From positions 1-6,782 of the forward strand of contig JAFPBP010000157.1 of assembly GCA_017424085.1 (NCBI GenBank): a DNA stretch of 6,782 nt, in the 5' to 3' direction. The DNA is from Clostridia bacterium (GTDB lineage: Bacteria; Bacillota; Clostridia; Oscillospirales; UBA644). The translations under genes and the position numbers were made by a program. Shown here piece by piece: positions 1 to 5,242 of the stretch (position 1 is its first letter; each line of letters begins with the position of its first letter). The notes beneath the pieces are model-generated. The model was not told the DNA's origin, did not search any database, and worked only from the letters and a program-made list of their open reading frames with translations.

Positions 1-561
1 GATCTGAAGATAGCTCTTGCCCCGCATGGAAGCCACCGCCACGGCGGCACGACCGAAGCGCAGCAGCTTTTCCCGAACGTCGTCGGGGATCTCGGTCACC
101 TCGTCCAGATTCTGGACCTCGTGACCGTAAATTCCAAAGGCGGGCAAACCCTTCTGTGCGTGCGTTGCAAGAACCGAAGCAAGGTACACCGCCCCGGGGC
201 GCTCGGTTCCGTTAAAGCCCCAGACGCCCTTGATGGTGTTGGGGTCCATATCCATGGTCTCGGAGCCGTAGCACCAGCAGGGAGTCACGGTAAGGGTGAT
301 ATCCACTCCGTTGCGCTTGAATTTCTCTGCGCAGGCGGCAGCCTCTGCCACGCGACCGATGGTGGTGTCGGCAATGATGACCTTCACGGGCTCGCCGTTG
401 GAATAACGGATATTTTCCTCAAACAGCTTCTTGGCGGCGTTTGCCATTGCCATGGTCTGCCCCTCCAGTCCCTCTCGAACCTTCAAGGGTCCGCGGCGAC
501 CGTCGATGGTGGGACGGATACCGATGACGGGGTATTCGCCGATGTAACGATTGTTTGCCAT
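1..561 (-). CDS. fucI: L-fucose isomerase, N-terminal 187 residues (runs off left edge)
   Basis: Cytoplasmic ketol-isomerase converting L-fucose to L-fuculose; the family also commonly turns D-arabinose into D-ribulose. The translation aligns by eye with E. coli FucI along its whole length: IGIRPTIDGRRGPLKVREG near residue 13, VKVIIADTTIGRVAEAAAC near 60, TVTPCWCYGSETMDMDP near 92, WGFNGTERPGAVYLA near 114 and EKLLRFGRAAVAVASMRGKSYL near the edge. Family members are about 590 residues, so roughly two thirds is outside the window. The manganese ligands (Glu337, Asp361, His528 in E. coli numbering) lie in the missing part and cannot be checked. The ATG at 561 is supported by GGAGGT on the minus strand at about 570-575, 8-9 bases upstream. 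The gene is divergent from the AraC-type regulator at 733, which is the obvious candidate for its control. The frame is intact throughout, and the identification is very secure. Confidence 0.95.
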   Translation of the reverse strand, partial: MANNRYIGEYPVIGIRPTIDGRRGPLKVREGLEGQTMAMANAAKKLFEENIRYSNGEPVKVIIADTTIGRVAEAAACAEKFKRNGVDITLTVTPCWCYGSETMDMDPNTIKGVWGFNGTERPGAVYLASVLATHAQKGLPAFGIYGHEVQNLDEVTEIPDDVREKLLRFGRAAVAVASMRGKSYLQI

Positions 562-599
562 AACAAAGTACCTCCGAGTAAATTTTTTTCTTTATTTTA

Positions 600-628
600 A
601 TTATACCTCTTGCAAAACAAAAAGTCTT
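600..628 (-). promoter_or_regulatory. Candidate fucI promoter, strong -10 and weak -35
   Basis: Reading the minus strand, a perfect TATAAT lies at 605-600, with AAGACT at 628-623 as the best -35 at 17-bp spacing. That -35 is poor. A good -10 with a poor -35 is typical of promoters needing an activator, which fits the divergent AraC-family gene. The start point would fall near 593, giving a leader of about 30 bases. The element overlaps the forward araC promoter. Confidence 0.55.
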
Positions 629-638
629 GTGTTATAAT
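610..638 (+). promoter_or_regulatory. Sigma-70/A-type promoter of the AraC-family gene
   Basis: TTGCAA at 610-615 and TATAAT at 633-638 are separated by exactly 17 bp. Transcription would start near 645 and give a leader of about 88 bases before the ATG at 733. The element interleaves with the leftward fucI promoter, so polymerase bound at one should block the other. A TCTTG direct repeat (608-612 and 625-629, 17 bp apart) lies across the same stretch and could be part of an operator, but this is weak. Confidence 0.7.
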
Positions 639-732
639 AAGAGAAAAGTATAACGATATACGGTTTTTTTTCTGTTTTCCGCAAGGTTTCCCCCAAGGAA
701 CATAAATTTTTAAGGAATCGGGAGGGCACGGT

Positions 733-1566
733 ATGATTTTTCACCTCTGCCGCGAAACGGTATCCCATACCACGGACGAATTCCCCATGGCGTATTATCG
801 GGTGGACAAGTCCCATCCCCGCTATCACATGATCCACCATTGGCACCCCGAGGCGGAATGGCTCATCGTGCGGGAGGGGGAGATCCGTCTGACGTTGGAC
901 GGTGTCTGTAAGACCCTGCGGCGGGGGCAGGTGGTTCTGATCCCGCCGGGAACGGTGCACAGCGGAATTCCCGACCGTTGCATATACGAATGCGTAGTCT
1001 TCGATCCGTCGATTCTGCAATCCCCCCTGCGGGGAAGTGCGGGAAAGGCGGTCAAGAAATTCCTGTCGAGGGTCGCCATCTACGATACCGACAAAGACGA
1101 CGCCCTGAACCGTCTGACCGCTTGTCTGCAGACCCGTGCCCCCGGCTTTGAGACCGAGGCGCTGGCGGCAAGCTTCGACGGGATCAACCGTCTGATCTAC
1201 AAAAGCGACCAACCCGAGATCGTCACTCCCGACCGAAAGCAACGGCTGATCCCCTTTGAAAACGCAGTTCTGTACCTGCAGGAGCATTACCCCGAGCCCG
1301 TCGGGCTGAGCGACCTTGCGGCGGCGGCAGGGCTGAGCGAGAATTATTTCGGGGAATATTTCAAGACAGTCACAGGAAAGACCCCCATTCAATATCTGAC
1401 CGAATATCGGGTGGAGCGAGCGGCGGAAGCCCTGCGAGGAAACGACGCCTCGGTGACCGAGATCGCGCTGGAATGCGGGTTCAACGATCTGAGCTATTTC
1501 ATCAAGACCTTCCGCAGATTCTACGGCACCTCCCCCGCCCAATACCGCAAAAACGTCAACCGATAA
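733..1566 (+). CDS. AraC-family transcriptional regulator with N-terminal cupin
   Basis: A 277-residue DNA-binding regulator, a normal length for cupin-AraC proteins. Residues about 15-95 form a cupin-type ligand-binding domain, with HHWHPEAEW at 35-43, a GEIRLTLDG strand near 49-57 and the PPGTVHSG motif at 71-78. A linker follows. Residues about 175-277 are the double helix-turn-helix domain: first HTH around 191-212 (GLSDLAAAAGLSENYF), second around 240-262 (SVTEIALECGFNDLSYFIKTF), then the usual FRRFYGTSPAQYRK ending. The start is set by GGAGGG at 721-726, six bases before the ATG. It is divergent from fucI across 171 bp and ends just before a strong terminator. By family habit it would sense a sugar through the cupin and activate a neighbouring sugar operon, most simply fucI. 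The ligand and target are inferred; the family assignment is secure. Confidence 0.93.
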   Translation: MIFHLCRETVSHTTDEFPMAYYRVDKSHPRYHMIHHWHPEAEWLIVREGEIRLTLDGVCKTLRRGQVVLIPPGTVHSGIPDRCIYECVVFDPSILQSPLRGSAGKAVKKFLSRVAIYDTDKDDALNRLTACLQTRAPGFETEALAASFDGINRLIYKSDQPEIVTPDRKQRLIPFENAVLYLQEHYPEPVGLSDLAAAAGLSENYFGEYFKTVTGKTPIQYLTEYRVERAAEALRGNDASVTEIALECGFNDLSYFIKTFRRFYGTSPAQYRKNVNR

Positions 1567-1571
1567 AACGA

Positions 1572-1604
1572 GGCAGAGAATGCAAAAAACATTCTCTGCC
1601 TTTT
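1572..1604. terminator. Intrinsic terminator between convergent araC-type and pfkB genes
   Basis: Perfect 11-bp inverted repeat GGCAGAGAATG (1572-1582) / CATTCTCTGCC (1590-1600) with a 7-base A-rich loop, followed by TTTT. It starts 5 bases after the regulator stop codon. On the minus strand the stem is followed by TCGTTTT, so it may also end the pfkB transcript, whose stop is 17 bases beyond the stem. The leftward T-run is weaker. Confidence 0.9.
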
Positions 1605-1617
1605 CATATTTATTATT

Positions 1618-2535
1618 TCATTCCATCGTGATCCGATCCAGGATCGAAGCCACGTCTTCGGGACGGGGCGGACGGGTTCCGGGGGTCAGACAGGCGGCGG
1701 TGCCGAAAGCCACGGCGGTACGAAGCCGCGTGGAAGCGGGCTTATCGGCGACCGAGACGAATCCCGCAATGGAGGAATCGCCCGCACCGATGGTGGACAG
1801 AGCGTCTACCTTGGGAGGACGGGCAACGAAGGTACCCTCGGAGCAGACCAGAAGGGCTCCCTGAGCGCCCAGGCTGATCATCACGTTTTCGATCCCCTGC
1901 TCGTGGAGATCCTTCGCCACGGAGAACAGCTCGTCGAATCCGTCGATCTCCCGTCCCAGATAGGCGGAGATCTCCTCCTGATTGGGCTTGATGAGCCAAG
2001 GCTTCATATCGATCAGATCCGAAAGGGAGAAGGAACGGGAATCGATGACGATCCGCGCACCCTTGGCAGTCCAATTCCGCAGAAGGGCTTTTACGTCGCC
2101 CATGGAAAGCCCCTTGGGGTTGCTTCCCGTGAAGGTGACAACGGTGCCTTCGGAGATCTCACCGTCCAGAGCCTCCTGCACCTGCCCGATCAGCTCGGAG
2201 GAGACCGAAAATCCCTCGAAGGAGATGCGGGTCTCATCGGAATCGTCGCAATGCAGGGTGATGTTTTCACGGATCCGACCGGGAACGAAGACCTCGCGCA
2301 GGGTCATGCCGTCGGCGATCAGGCTGTTGCGGAAGTCCGCACCGTTCTCCTGCCCAAGCACGGCAAAGGCAAGGTTCTCCACCCCGTTGTCCTGCAGGGC
2401 TCGGGAGATATTGACTCCCTTGCCGCCGCAATCCCGCGCGGTGACGGTGCAATGATTTTCCTTATAAGGACGGAAGGAATGGGTATGACAATGAACGTCA
2501 ATGGCGGGGTTCAGCGTCAGGGTAATGATCTTCAT
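1618..2535 (-). CDS. PfkB-family sugar (phosphate) kinase, FruK/LacC type
   Basis: A 305-residue cytoplasmic ribokinase-superfamily kinase. Motifs from the ATG at 2535: N-terminal MKIITLTLNPAID, typical of the 1-phosphofructokinase/tagatose-6-phosphate kinase branch; the di-glycine sugar-binding motif GGKGVNISRAL near 37; WLIKPNQEEISAYLG near 180; and the C-terminal signature STIGAGDSSIAGF near 247, whose Asp in GAGD is the catalytic base. Length and motif spacing are normal. A GTG at 2544 is in frame, but it sits inside the GAGGTG ribosome binding site, so the ATG at 2535, eight bases further on, is preferred. It follows the dehydrogenase stop by only 10 bp, and its ribosome binding site overlaps that stop, so the two are probably translationally coupled. 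This branch usually adds a second phosphate to a ketose phosphate using ATP, giving a bisphosphate for an aldolase. The actual substrate here is unknown; fructose-1-P, tagatose-6-P and sorbose-1-P are candidates. Confidence 0.88.
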   Translation of the reverse strand: MKIITLTLNPAIDVHCHTHSFRPYKENHCTVTARDCGGKGVNISRALQDNGVENLAFAVLGQENGADFRNSLIADGMTLREVFVPGRIRENITLHCDDSDETRISFEGFSVSSELIGQVQEALDGEISEGTVVTFTGSNPKGLSMGDVKALLRNWTAKGARIVIDSRSFSLSDLIDMKPWLIKPNQEEISAYLGREIDGFDELFSVAKDLHEQGIENVMISLGAQGALLVCSEGTFVARPPKVDALSTIGAGDSSIAGFVSVADKPASTRLRTAVAFGTAACLTPGTRPPRPEDVASILDRITME

Positions 2536-2545
2536 GCCTTGCACC

Positions 2546-3799
2546 TCAGATCTTGGGAGCGTGCGCCAGCAGATATTCCTCCGCCTCGGTGCACCAGAGC
2601 CCGCCGTTGCGCTTCACGATGGCGGCAAGCTCCCCGTACATGGGATCCTTGTCAGCCCACTGATCCAGTTCGTCCACGGCGATGAGGGGAATATCCAGAC
2701 CGTTGTAGCAGACCTTCTTCGCGCCGTTGGGATGCTCCATGGCAAGAAGGGTATCGATATATGCGTTCAGACCGAGGATGTGGGAGACCACCGCACCGGG
2801 ATGGATCTTATCCTTCTCGATCAGATCGATGATGTCCACCATATCCTGGGGAATGCTTCCGGCAGTACCGACCACGTGGATGCCGTCGTAATGGACCCGA
2901 TACAGGTTCAGAGTGCCGGGCATATCGTGGATGGGAGGACCTGCAAAGAAGTTCACGCAGCCGTCCTCACGGCAGATCTTCTCCGCCATGGTGAAGAGAG
3001 CGGGCACGGGAACCATAACGAATACGTCGTCAAAGCCGCCGTCGGAGATCTCCAGAAGCTTCGCAACGGGGTCCTCGGTTTCGGAGGTGTTCAGATAGAT
3101 CAGCTCACAGCCGCATTTCGCAGCTTCCTCGGGCTTGCACTTGCTGCGGGCGTAGTCCAGACGGTCCTCATTCAGATCGGTGACAACCACCTGAGACAGA
3201 CCGGCGTAGCCGCAGGCAAGATCCACGGCACCCAAGCCCATGGGACCTGCACCACCAAGAATGGCAAGCTTACCGCCTACCTTGGCACCGTCGGTACGGA
3301 CGTAATTGCTGTAATCGGTATGATAGAAGCCCTTATAGCCGCGGATCACGCAGGCAAGGGATTCGCAGAGAGAGCCCTTGAAATAGGCATCCCCCTCGTA
3401 GGGGATCATGCAGTTCCGCTCCAGAACGATCTTGGGAACCACGGCATAGGTGGCAGCACCGCCGATGTAGGGATAGGAATAACCGGGATCGTAGCCCGAT
3501 TCCAGCTTCAGCGCGGGCTGAATGACGATCTTCTGCCCCACGGACCAGCGATCCTGCAGCGCGGCACCCACCTGAACGATCTCACCGCTCATTTCGTGCC
3601 CCACGATGATGGGGGTCTCGGATACCGTTTCGGGAACCCGCTTATGCTTGCTTCCCTGCTTGACCGCCTTATAGGTGGAAGCACACAGGGAATCGGTCAC
3701 CACACGGAGCAGAACCTCGTCCTCGGAAATGGCAGGGAGCTCGAACTCCTCCAGACGAAGATCCATGACACCGTAAAGACGCACGGCTTTGGTTTTCAT
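2546..3799 (-). CDS. Zinc-dependent medium-chain dehydrogenase, SorE/YggP-like (L-sorbose-1-phosphate reductase family)
   Basis: A 417-residue cytoplasmic medium-chain alcohol dehydrogenase. The start MKTKAVRLYGVMDLRLEEFELP and the unusual C-terminal extension (KKVCYNGLDIPL near 361, WCTEAEEYLLA near 402) match what I recall of Klebsiella SorE and E. coli YggP, which distinguishes it from ordinary sorbitol or threonine dehydrogenases. Catalytic zinc ligands are Cys39 (DSLCAST), His68-Glu69 (GHE) and Glu146 (CESL). The Rossmann motif GGAGPMG is at 182-188, and Asp208 after the second strand (VVTDLN) favours NAD(H). The four-cysteine structural-zinc loop of classical ADHs is absent near residue 95, as in SorE. 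SorE interconverts L-sorbose-1-phosphate and D-glucitol-6-phosphate; the substrate here is inferred to be a related ketose or polyol phosphate. The ATG at 3799 has AGGAGG at 3812-3807, seven bases upstream. It is the first gene of an operon with the downstream kinase and is divergent from the DeoR regulator. Confidence 0.85.
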   Translation of the reverse strand: MKTKAVRLYGVMDLRLEEFELPAISEDEVLLRVVTDSLCASTYKAVKQGSKHKRVPETVSETPIIVGHEMSGEIVQVGAALQDRWSVGQKIVIQPALKLESGYDPGYSYPYIGGAATYAVVPKIVLERNCMIPYEGDAYFKGSLCESLACVIRGYKGFYHTDYSNYVRTDGAKVGGKLAILGGAGPMGLGAVDLACGYAGLSQVVVTDLNEDRLDYARSKCKPEEAAKCGCELIYLNTSETEDPVAKLLEISDGGFDDVFVMVPVPALFTMAEKICREDGCVNFFAGPPIHDMPGTLNLYRVHYDGIHVVGTAGSIPQDMVDIIDLIEKDKIHPGAVVSHILGLNAYIDTLLAMEHPNGAKKVCYNGLDIPLIAVDELDQWADKDPMYGELAAIVKRNGGLWCTEAEEYLLAHAPKI

Positions 3800-3813
3800 A
3801 AAAAATCCTCCTG

Positions 3814-3843
3814 AACCGCGATGAAATCGGTTGACAAATCGCG
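3814..3843. promoter_or_regulatory. Interlocked inverted repeats, candidate operator
   Basis: Two inverted repeats share this 30-bp stretch. CGCGAT (3817-3822) pairs with ATCGCG (3838-3843), with equivalent points 21 bp apart, or about two helical turns. AACCG (3814-3818) pairs with CGGTT (3828-3832). They enclose the -35 box of the rightward promoter and lie just upstream of the dehydrogenase ribosome binding site. A DeoR-family repressor binding here could shut its own promoter and the leftward operon. TGAAATCGGTTGACA (3822-3836) also resembles a catabolite-response element with one extra base. Function is inferred. Confidence 0.4.
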
Positions 3844-3859
3844 TTTTTTGTATTATAAT
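3831..3859 (+). promoter_or_regulatory. Perfect-consensus promoter of the DeoR-family gene
   Basis: TTGACA (3831-3836) and TATAAT (3854-3859) match consensus exactly and are 17 bp apart. Transcription would begin near 3866, leaving a leader of about 124 bases before the ATG at 3990. The promoter lies inside the leader of the leftward dehydrogenase operon, facing that operon's promoters. Such an unusually strong promoter for a regulator suggests it is normally held down by autorepression. Confidence 0.85.
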
Positions 3860-3873
3860 AGGTTTACCCCTTC

Positions 3874-3902
3874 ATTTAATCACAAATTGAGCAAAAAGTC
3901 AA
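3874..3902 (-). promoter_or_regulatory. Candidate proximal promoter of the dehydrogenase-kinase operon
   Basis: On the minus strand, TTGACT (3902-3897) is followed after 17 bp by TTAAAT (3879-3874), with TG at the extended -10 position. The start would be near 3867, about 67 bases before the dehydrogenase ATG and almost coincident with the rightward start point. Confidence 0.6.
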
Positions 3903-3917
3903 TTCCCGCCGCAAAAA

Positions 3918-3945
3918 TTTATAAATAATCACACAAAAATGTCAA
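3918..3945 (-). promoter_or_regulatory. Candidate distal promoter of the dehydrogenase-kinase operon
   Basis: On the minus strand, TTGACA (3945-3940) is followed after 16 bp by TATAAA (3923-3918). The start would be near 3911. Either this or the proximal element could be the real promoter, or both could work in tandem. The sequence is A/T-rich, so chance matches are possible. Confidence 0.45.
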
Positions 3946-3989
3946 AACAATCAACAATCGTCATTTTACGGCGATGCAAAGGAGCCTTT

Positions 3990-4727
3990 ATGCTGATCGA
4001 AGAGAGACAACGGAAGATTCTGGAATACCTGAAGGAGGATCCCCACGTGACGGTGGCGGAGCTGGCGCAGCTTTTGTACGTCAGCGAGCCCACGGTGCGT
4101 CGGGACTTCACCGAGCTGGAGCGTCGGGGCATGATCACAAAGGTCTACGGGGGCGCCGTGTTGAGCTTCGGAGCGGCGGATCGGGAGATCCCCTTCCTTC
4201 TGCGAGAGAACGAAAAGAGCAACGTGAAGGCGGAGATCGGACGCCGCGCCGCAAAATACGTCTCCGACGGCATGGTGGTCATGCTGGACGGCTCCACCAG
4301 CGCCTATCACATGGTGCCGTATCTGGCAAAATTCAAGGATCTGATCGTCATTACCAGCGGAGCCAAAACCGCCGTGGCGTTGGCGGAGGCAAATATCCGA
4401 ACCTATTGCACGGGCGGGCAGATGAGGATCCATTCCTTCTCCTACGTGGGCGACGCGGCGGCAAGCTTCGTGAAAAACATCAACGCGGACGTGCTCTTCT
4501 TCTCCTGCCACGGGCTGACAAACGAAGGACAGATGACCGATCGGGCGGTGGAGGAGGCGGATCTGCGGAAGGTCATGTTCTCGGTCTGCAAGAAAAAGAT
4601 CCTGCTCTGCGACGGAGGAAAGATCGGAAAAACCTATTTTTATAACATGGGAAGCGTAGCGGACATCGACGACGTGATCTCCGAAGCACCCCTCCCCACC
4701 CCCATCGAAGCCCTGCTGAAGCGCTGA
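3990..4727 (+). CDS. DeoR-family transcriptional repressor
   Basis: A 245-residue regulator of normal DeoR length. Residues 1-57 are the winged helix-turn-helix: the start MLIEERQRKILEYLKE, then VTVAELAQLLYVSEPTVRRD with the recognition helix around 32-45, and RGMITKVYGGAVL at 47-59. Residues about 70-235 form the DeoRC sensor domain, an isomerase-like fold that binds phosphorylated sugars, with LDGSTS at 99-104, ITSG near 121, SCHGLTNEGQMTD at 172-184 and LCDGGKIGK at 206-214. The position usually occupied by Ser-Ser (DSSK) is Gly-Gly here. The start is set by AAAGGAG at 3978-3984, five bases before the ATG; an upstream in-frame ATG at 3939 lacks a ribosome binding site. It is divergent from the dehydrogenase-kinase operon, its likely target, and would be released from DNA by a phosphosugar of that pathway. 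Family secure, effector and target inferred. Confidence 0.94.
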   Translation: MLIEERQRKILEYLKEDPHVTVAELAQLLYVSEPTVRRDFTELERRGMITKVYGGAVLSFGAADREIPFLLRENEKSNVKAEIGRRAAKYVSDGMVVMLDGSTSAYHMVPYLAKFKDLIVITSGAKTAVALAEANIRTYCTGGQMRIHSFSYVGDAAASFVKNINADVLFFSCHGLTNEGQMTDRAVEEADLRKVMFSVCKKKILLCDGGKIGKTYFYNMGSVADIDDVISEAPLPTPIEALLKR

Positions 4728-4772
4728 AATCGACACGAAATGAAATTATCACAAACCGCAACGGAATGTTTG

Positions 4773-4810
4773 AACGGGACGGAGAAAAAAGCACCTCTGT
4801 CCCGTTTTTT
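4773..4810 (+). terminator. Intrinsic terminator after the DeoR-family gene
   Basis: A 12-bp stem, AACGGGACGGAG (4773-4784) with CTCTGTCCCGTT (4795-4806), contains one G-U pair, a 10-base loop, and a T-run to 4810. It lies 45 bases after the stop codon. The rest of 4728-4880 is A/T-rich with no supportable gene. Confidence 0.9.
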
Positions 4811-4883
4811 GCCTGTTTCACGGGGTTTTCACAAAAAGTTTTATACCATTTCGGTTTATTTTAACACATTTTCGGAAAAAGTA

Positions 4884-4892
4884 TGCTATAAT
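4884..4892 (+). promoter_or_regulatory. Extended -10 promoter of the small XRE gene
   Basis: TGCTATAAT is a perfect extended -10 (TGn plus TATAAT at 4887-4892). No good -35 stands at 16-18 bp; the nearest, TTAACA at 4861-4866, is 20 bp away. Transcription would start near 4899, giving a leader of about 77 bases. Confidence 0.75.
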
Positions 4893-4900
4893 GTTCCCAC

Positions 4901-4934
4901 GCAGGAATGCAGATCTTCCTGCATTCACTGCATG
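4901..4934 (+). repeat. Overlapping hairpin arms in the xre leader
   Basis: Two mutually exclusive hairpins share these bases: GCAGGAA (4901-4907) with TTCCTGC (4916-4922), and GAATGCAG (4905-4912) with CTGCATTC (4919-4926). CTGCAT recurs at 4928-4933. ACTGCATG (4927-4934) is exactly complementary to CATGCAGT (4975-4982), which contains the start codon. The cluster begins at the expected transcription start, so it may be an operator for the encoded regulator, an RNA structure affecting translation, or both. The repeats are seen directly; function is inferred. Confidence 0.5.
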
Positions 4935-4975
4935 ACACAACATACGGAAATCAATCACACAACAGGAGTGCCGCC

Positions 4976-5188
4976 ATGCAGTACCAAAAGATCAGAGATC
5001 TTCGGGAAGACCATGATCTCACACAAACAGACATCGCCCAGATCCTCAGCTGCTCCCAGGTTTGCTATTCTCGTTACGAGTTGGGCTCCCGGGACATTCC
5101 CACCGACGTGCTGATCCGCCTGTCCAACTTCTATAATGTTTCGGTGGACTACTTACTCGGTCAAAGCGAGAATCCCAAGAGACGATGA
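4976..5188 (+). CDS. Small XRE/Cro-type helix-turn-helix regulator
   Basis: A 70-residue protein consisting almost entirely of one HTH_3 domain: KIRDLREDHDLTQTDIAQIL at about 5-24, recognition helix around 25-36 (SCSQVCYSRYELG), and the characteristic VSVDYLLG at 55-62 followed by a short polar tail. There is no second domain for ligand binding or membrane attachment. The ATG at 4976 has AGGAG at 4964-4968, seven bases upstream; an in-frame ATG at 4907 falls about eight bases after the predicted transcript start and lacks a binding site. The gene has its own promoter and terminator, so it is monocistronic. No toxin, antitoxin or phage gene adjoins it. Its leader contains repeated CTGCAT/ATGCAG segments that could be autoregulatory operators. 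The DNA-binding role is secure from the family; target genes are unknown. Confidence 0.9.
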   Translation: MQYQKIRDLREDHDLTQTDIAQILSCSQVCYSRYELGSRDIPTDVLIRLSNFYNVSVDYLLGQSENPKRR

Positions 5189-5196
5189 ACCAAATG

Positions 5197-5231
5197 AAAA
5201 AACAGAGAAGAGCGAATCTTCTCTGTTTTTT
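5197..5231. terminator. Bidirectional terminator between xre and the GH10 gene
   Basis: A perfect 15-bp inverted repeat (5197-5211 with 5217-5231) has a GCGAA loop. The core is ACAGAGAAGA / TCTTCTCTGT, flanked by A6 on one side and T6 on the other, so both strands produce a stem ending in a U-run. It is 8 bases after the xre stop and 11 bases past the GH10 stop. Confidence 0.92.
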
Positions 5232-5242
5232 TATTTTCATTG

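Noticed and set aside
601..1542. 313-codon minus-strand open frame opposite the AraC-family gene
   Set aside because: Shadow of the AraC-family gene. It lacks domain signals and would run through the divergent promoter region.
2536..2544. GTG start for the kinase
   Set aside because: The GTG is part of the GAGGTG ribosome binding site serving the ATG at 2535.
1903..2685. 260-codon plus-strand open frame opposite the kinase and dehydrogenase end
   Set aside because: It crosses the boundary of two real minus-strand genes and contains no family motif.
2501..3814. 437-codon plus-strand open frame opposite the dehydrogenase
   Set aside because: It is antisense to a gene with clear zinc, Rossmann and family motifs. 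Its translation has no recognisable domain and it has no ribosome binding site; long antisense frames are common in GC-rich coding DNA.
3939..3989. Upstream in-frame ATG extending the DeoR-family protein by 17 residues
   Set aside because: No ribosome binding site precedes it, and the extension is unlike DeoR starts, whereas the ATG at 3990 has AAAGGAG at the right distance and gives the standard N-terminus.
3966..4736. 256-codon minus-strand open frame opposite the DeoR-family gene
   Set aside because: Antisense to a gene with a full DeoR motif series. It has no recognisable motif or ribosome binding site and would start beyond the DeoR stop.
4907..4975. Upstream in-frame ATG extending the XRE protein by 23 residues
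   Set aside because: It lies about eight bases after the predicted transcript start inside hairpin arms, has no ribosome binding site, and the added residues are not part of the HTH fold.
4740..5114. 124-codon plus-strand open frame spanning the DeoR terminator and the xre start
   Set aside because: It runs through a strong intrinsic terminator and overlaps the XRE gene in another frame; no family motif is visible.
4976..5188. XRE protein as half of a toxin-antitoxin or phage repressor system
   Set aside because: No adjacent small toxin, integrase or divergent cro-like gene is present. The gene is monocistronic with its own promoter and terminator.
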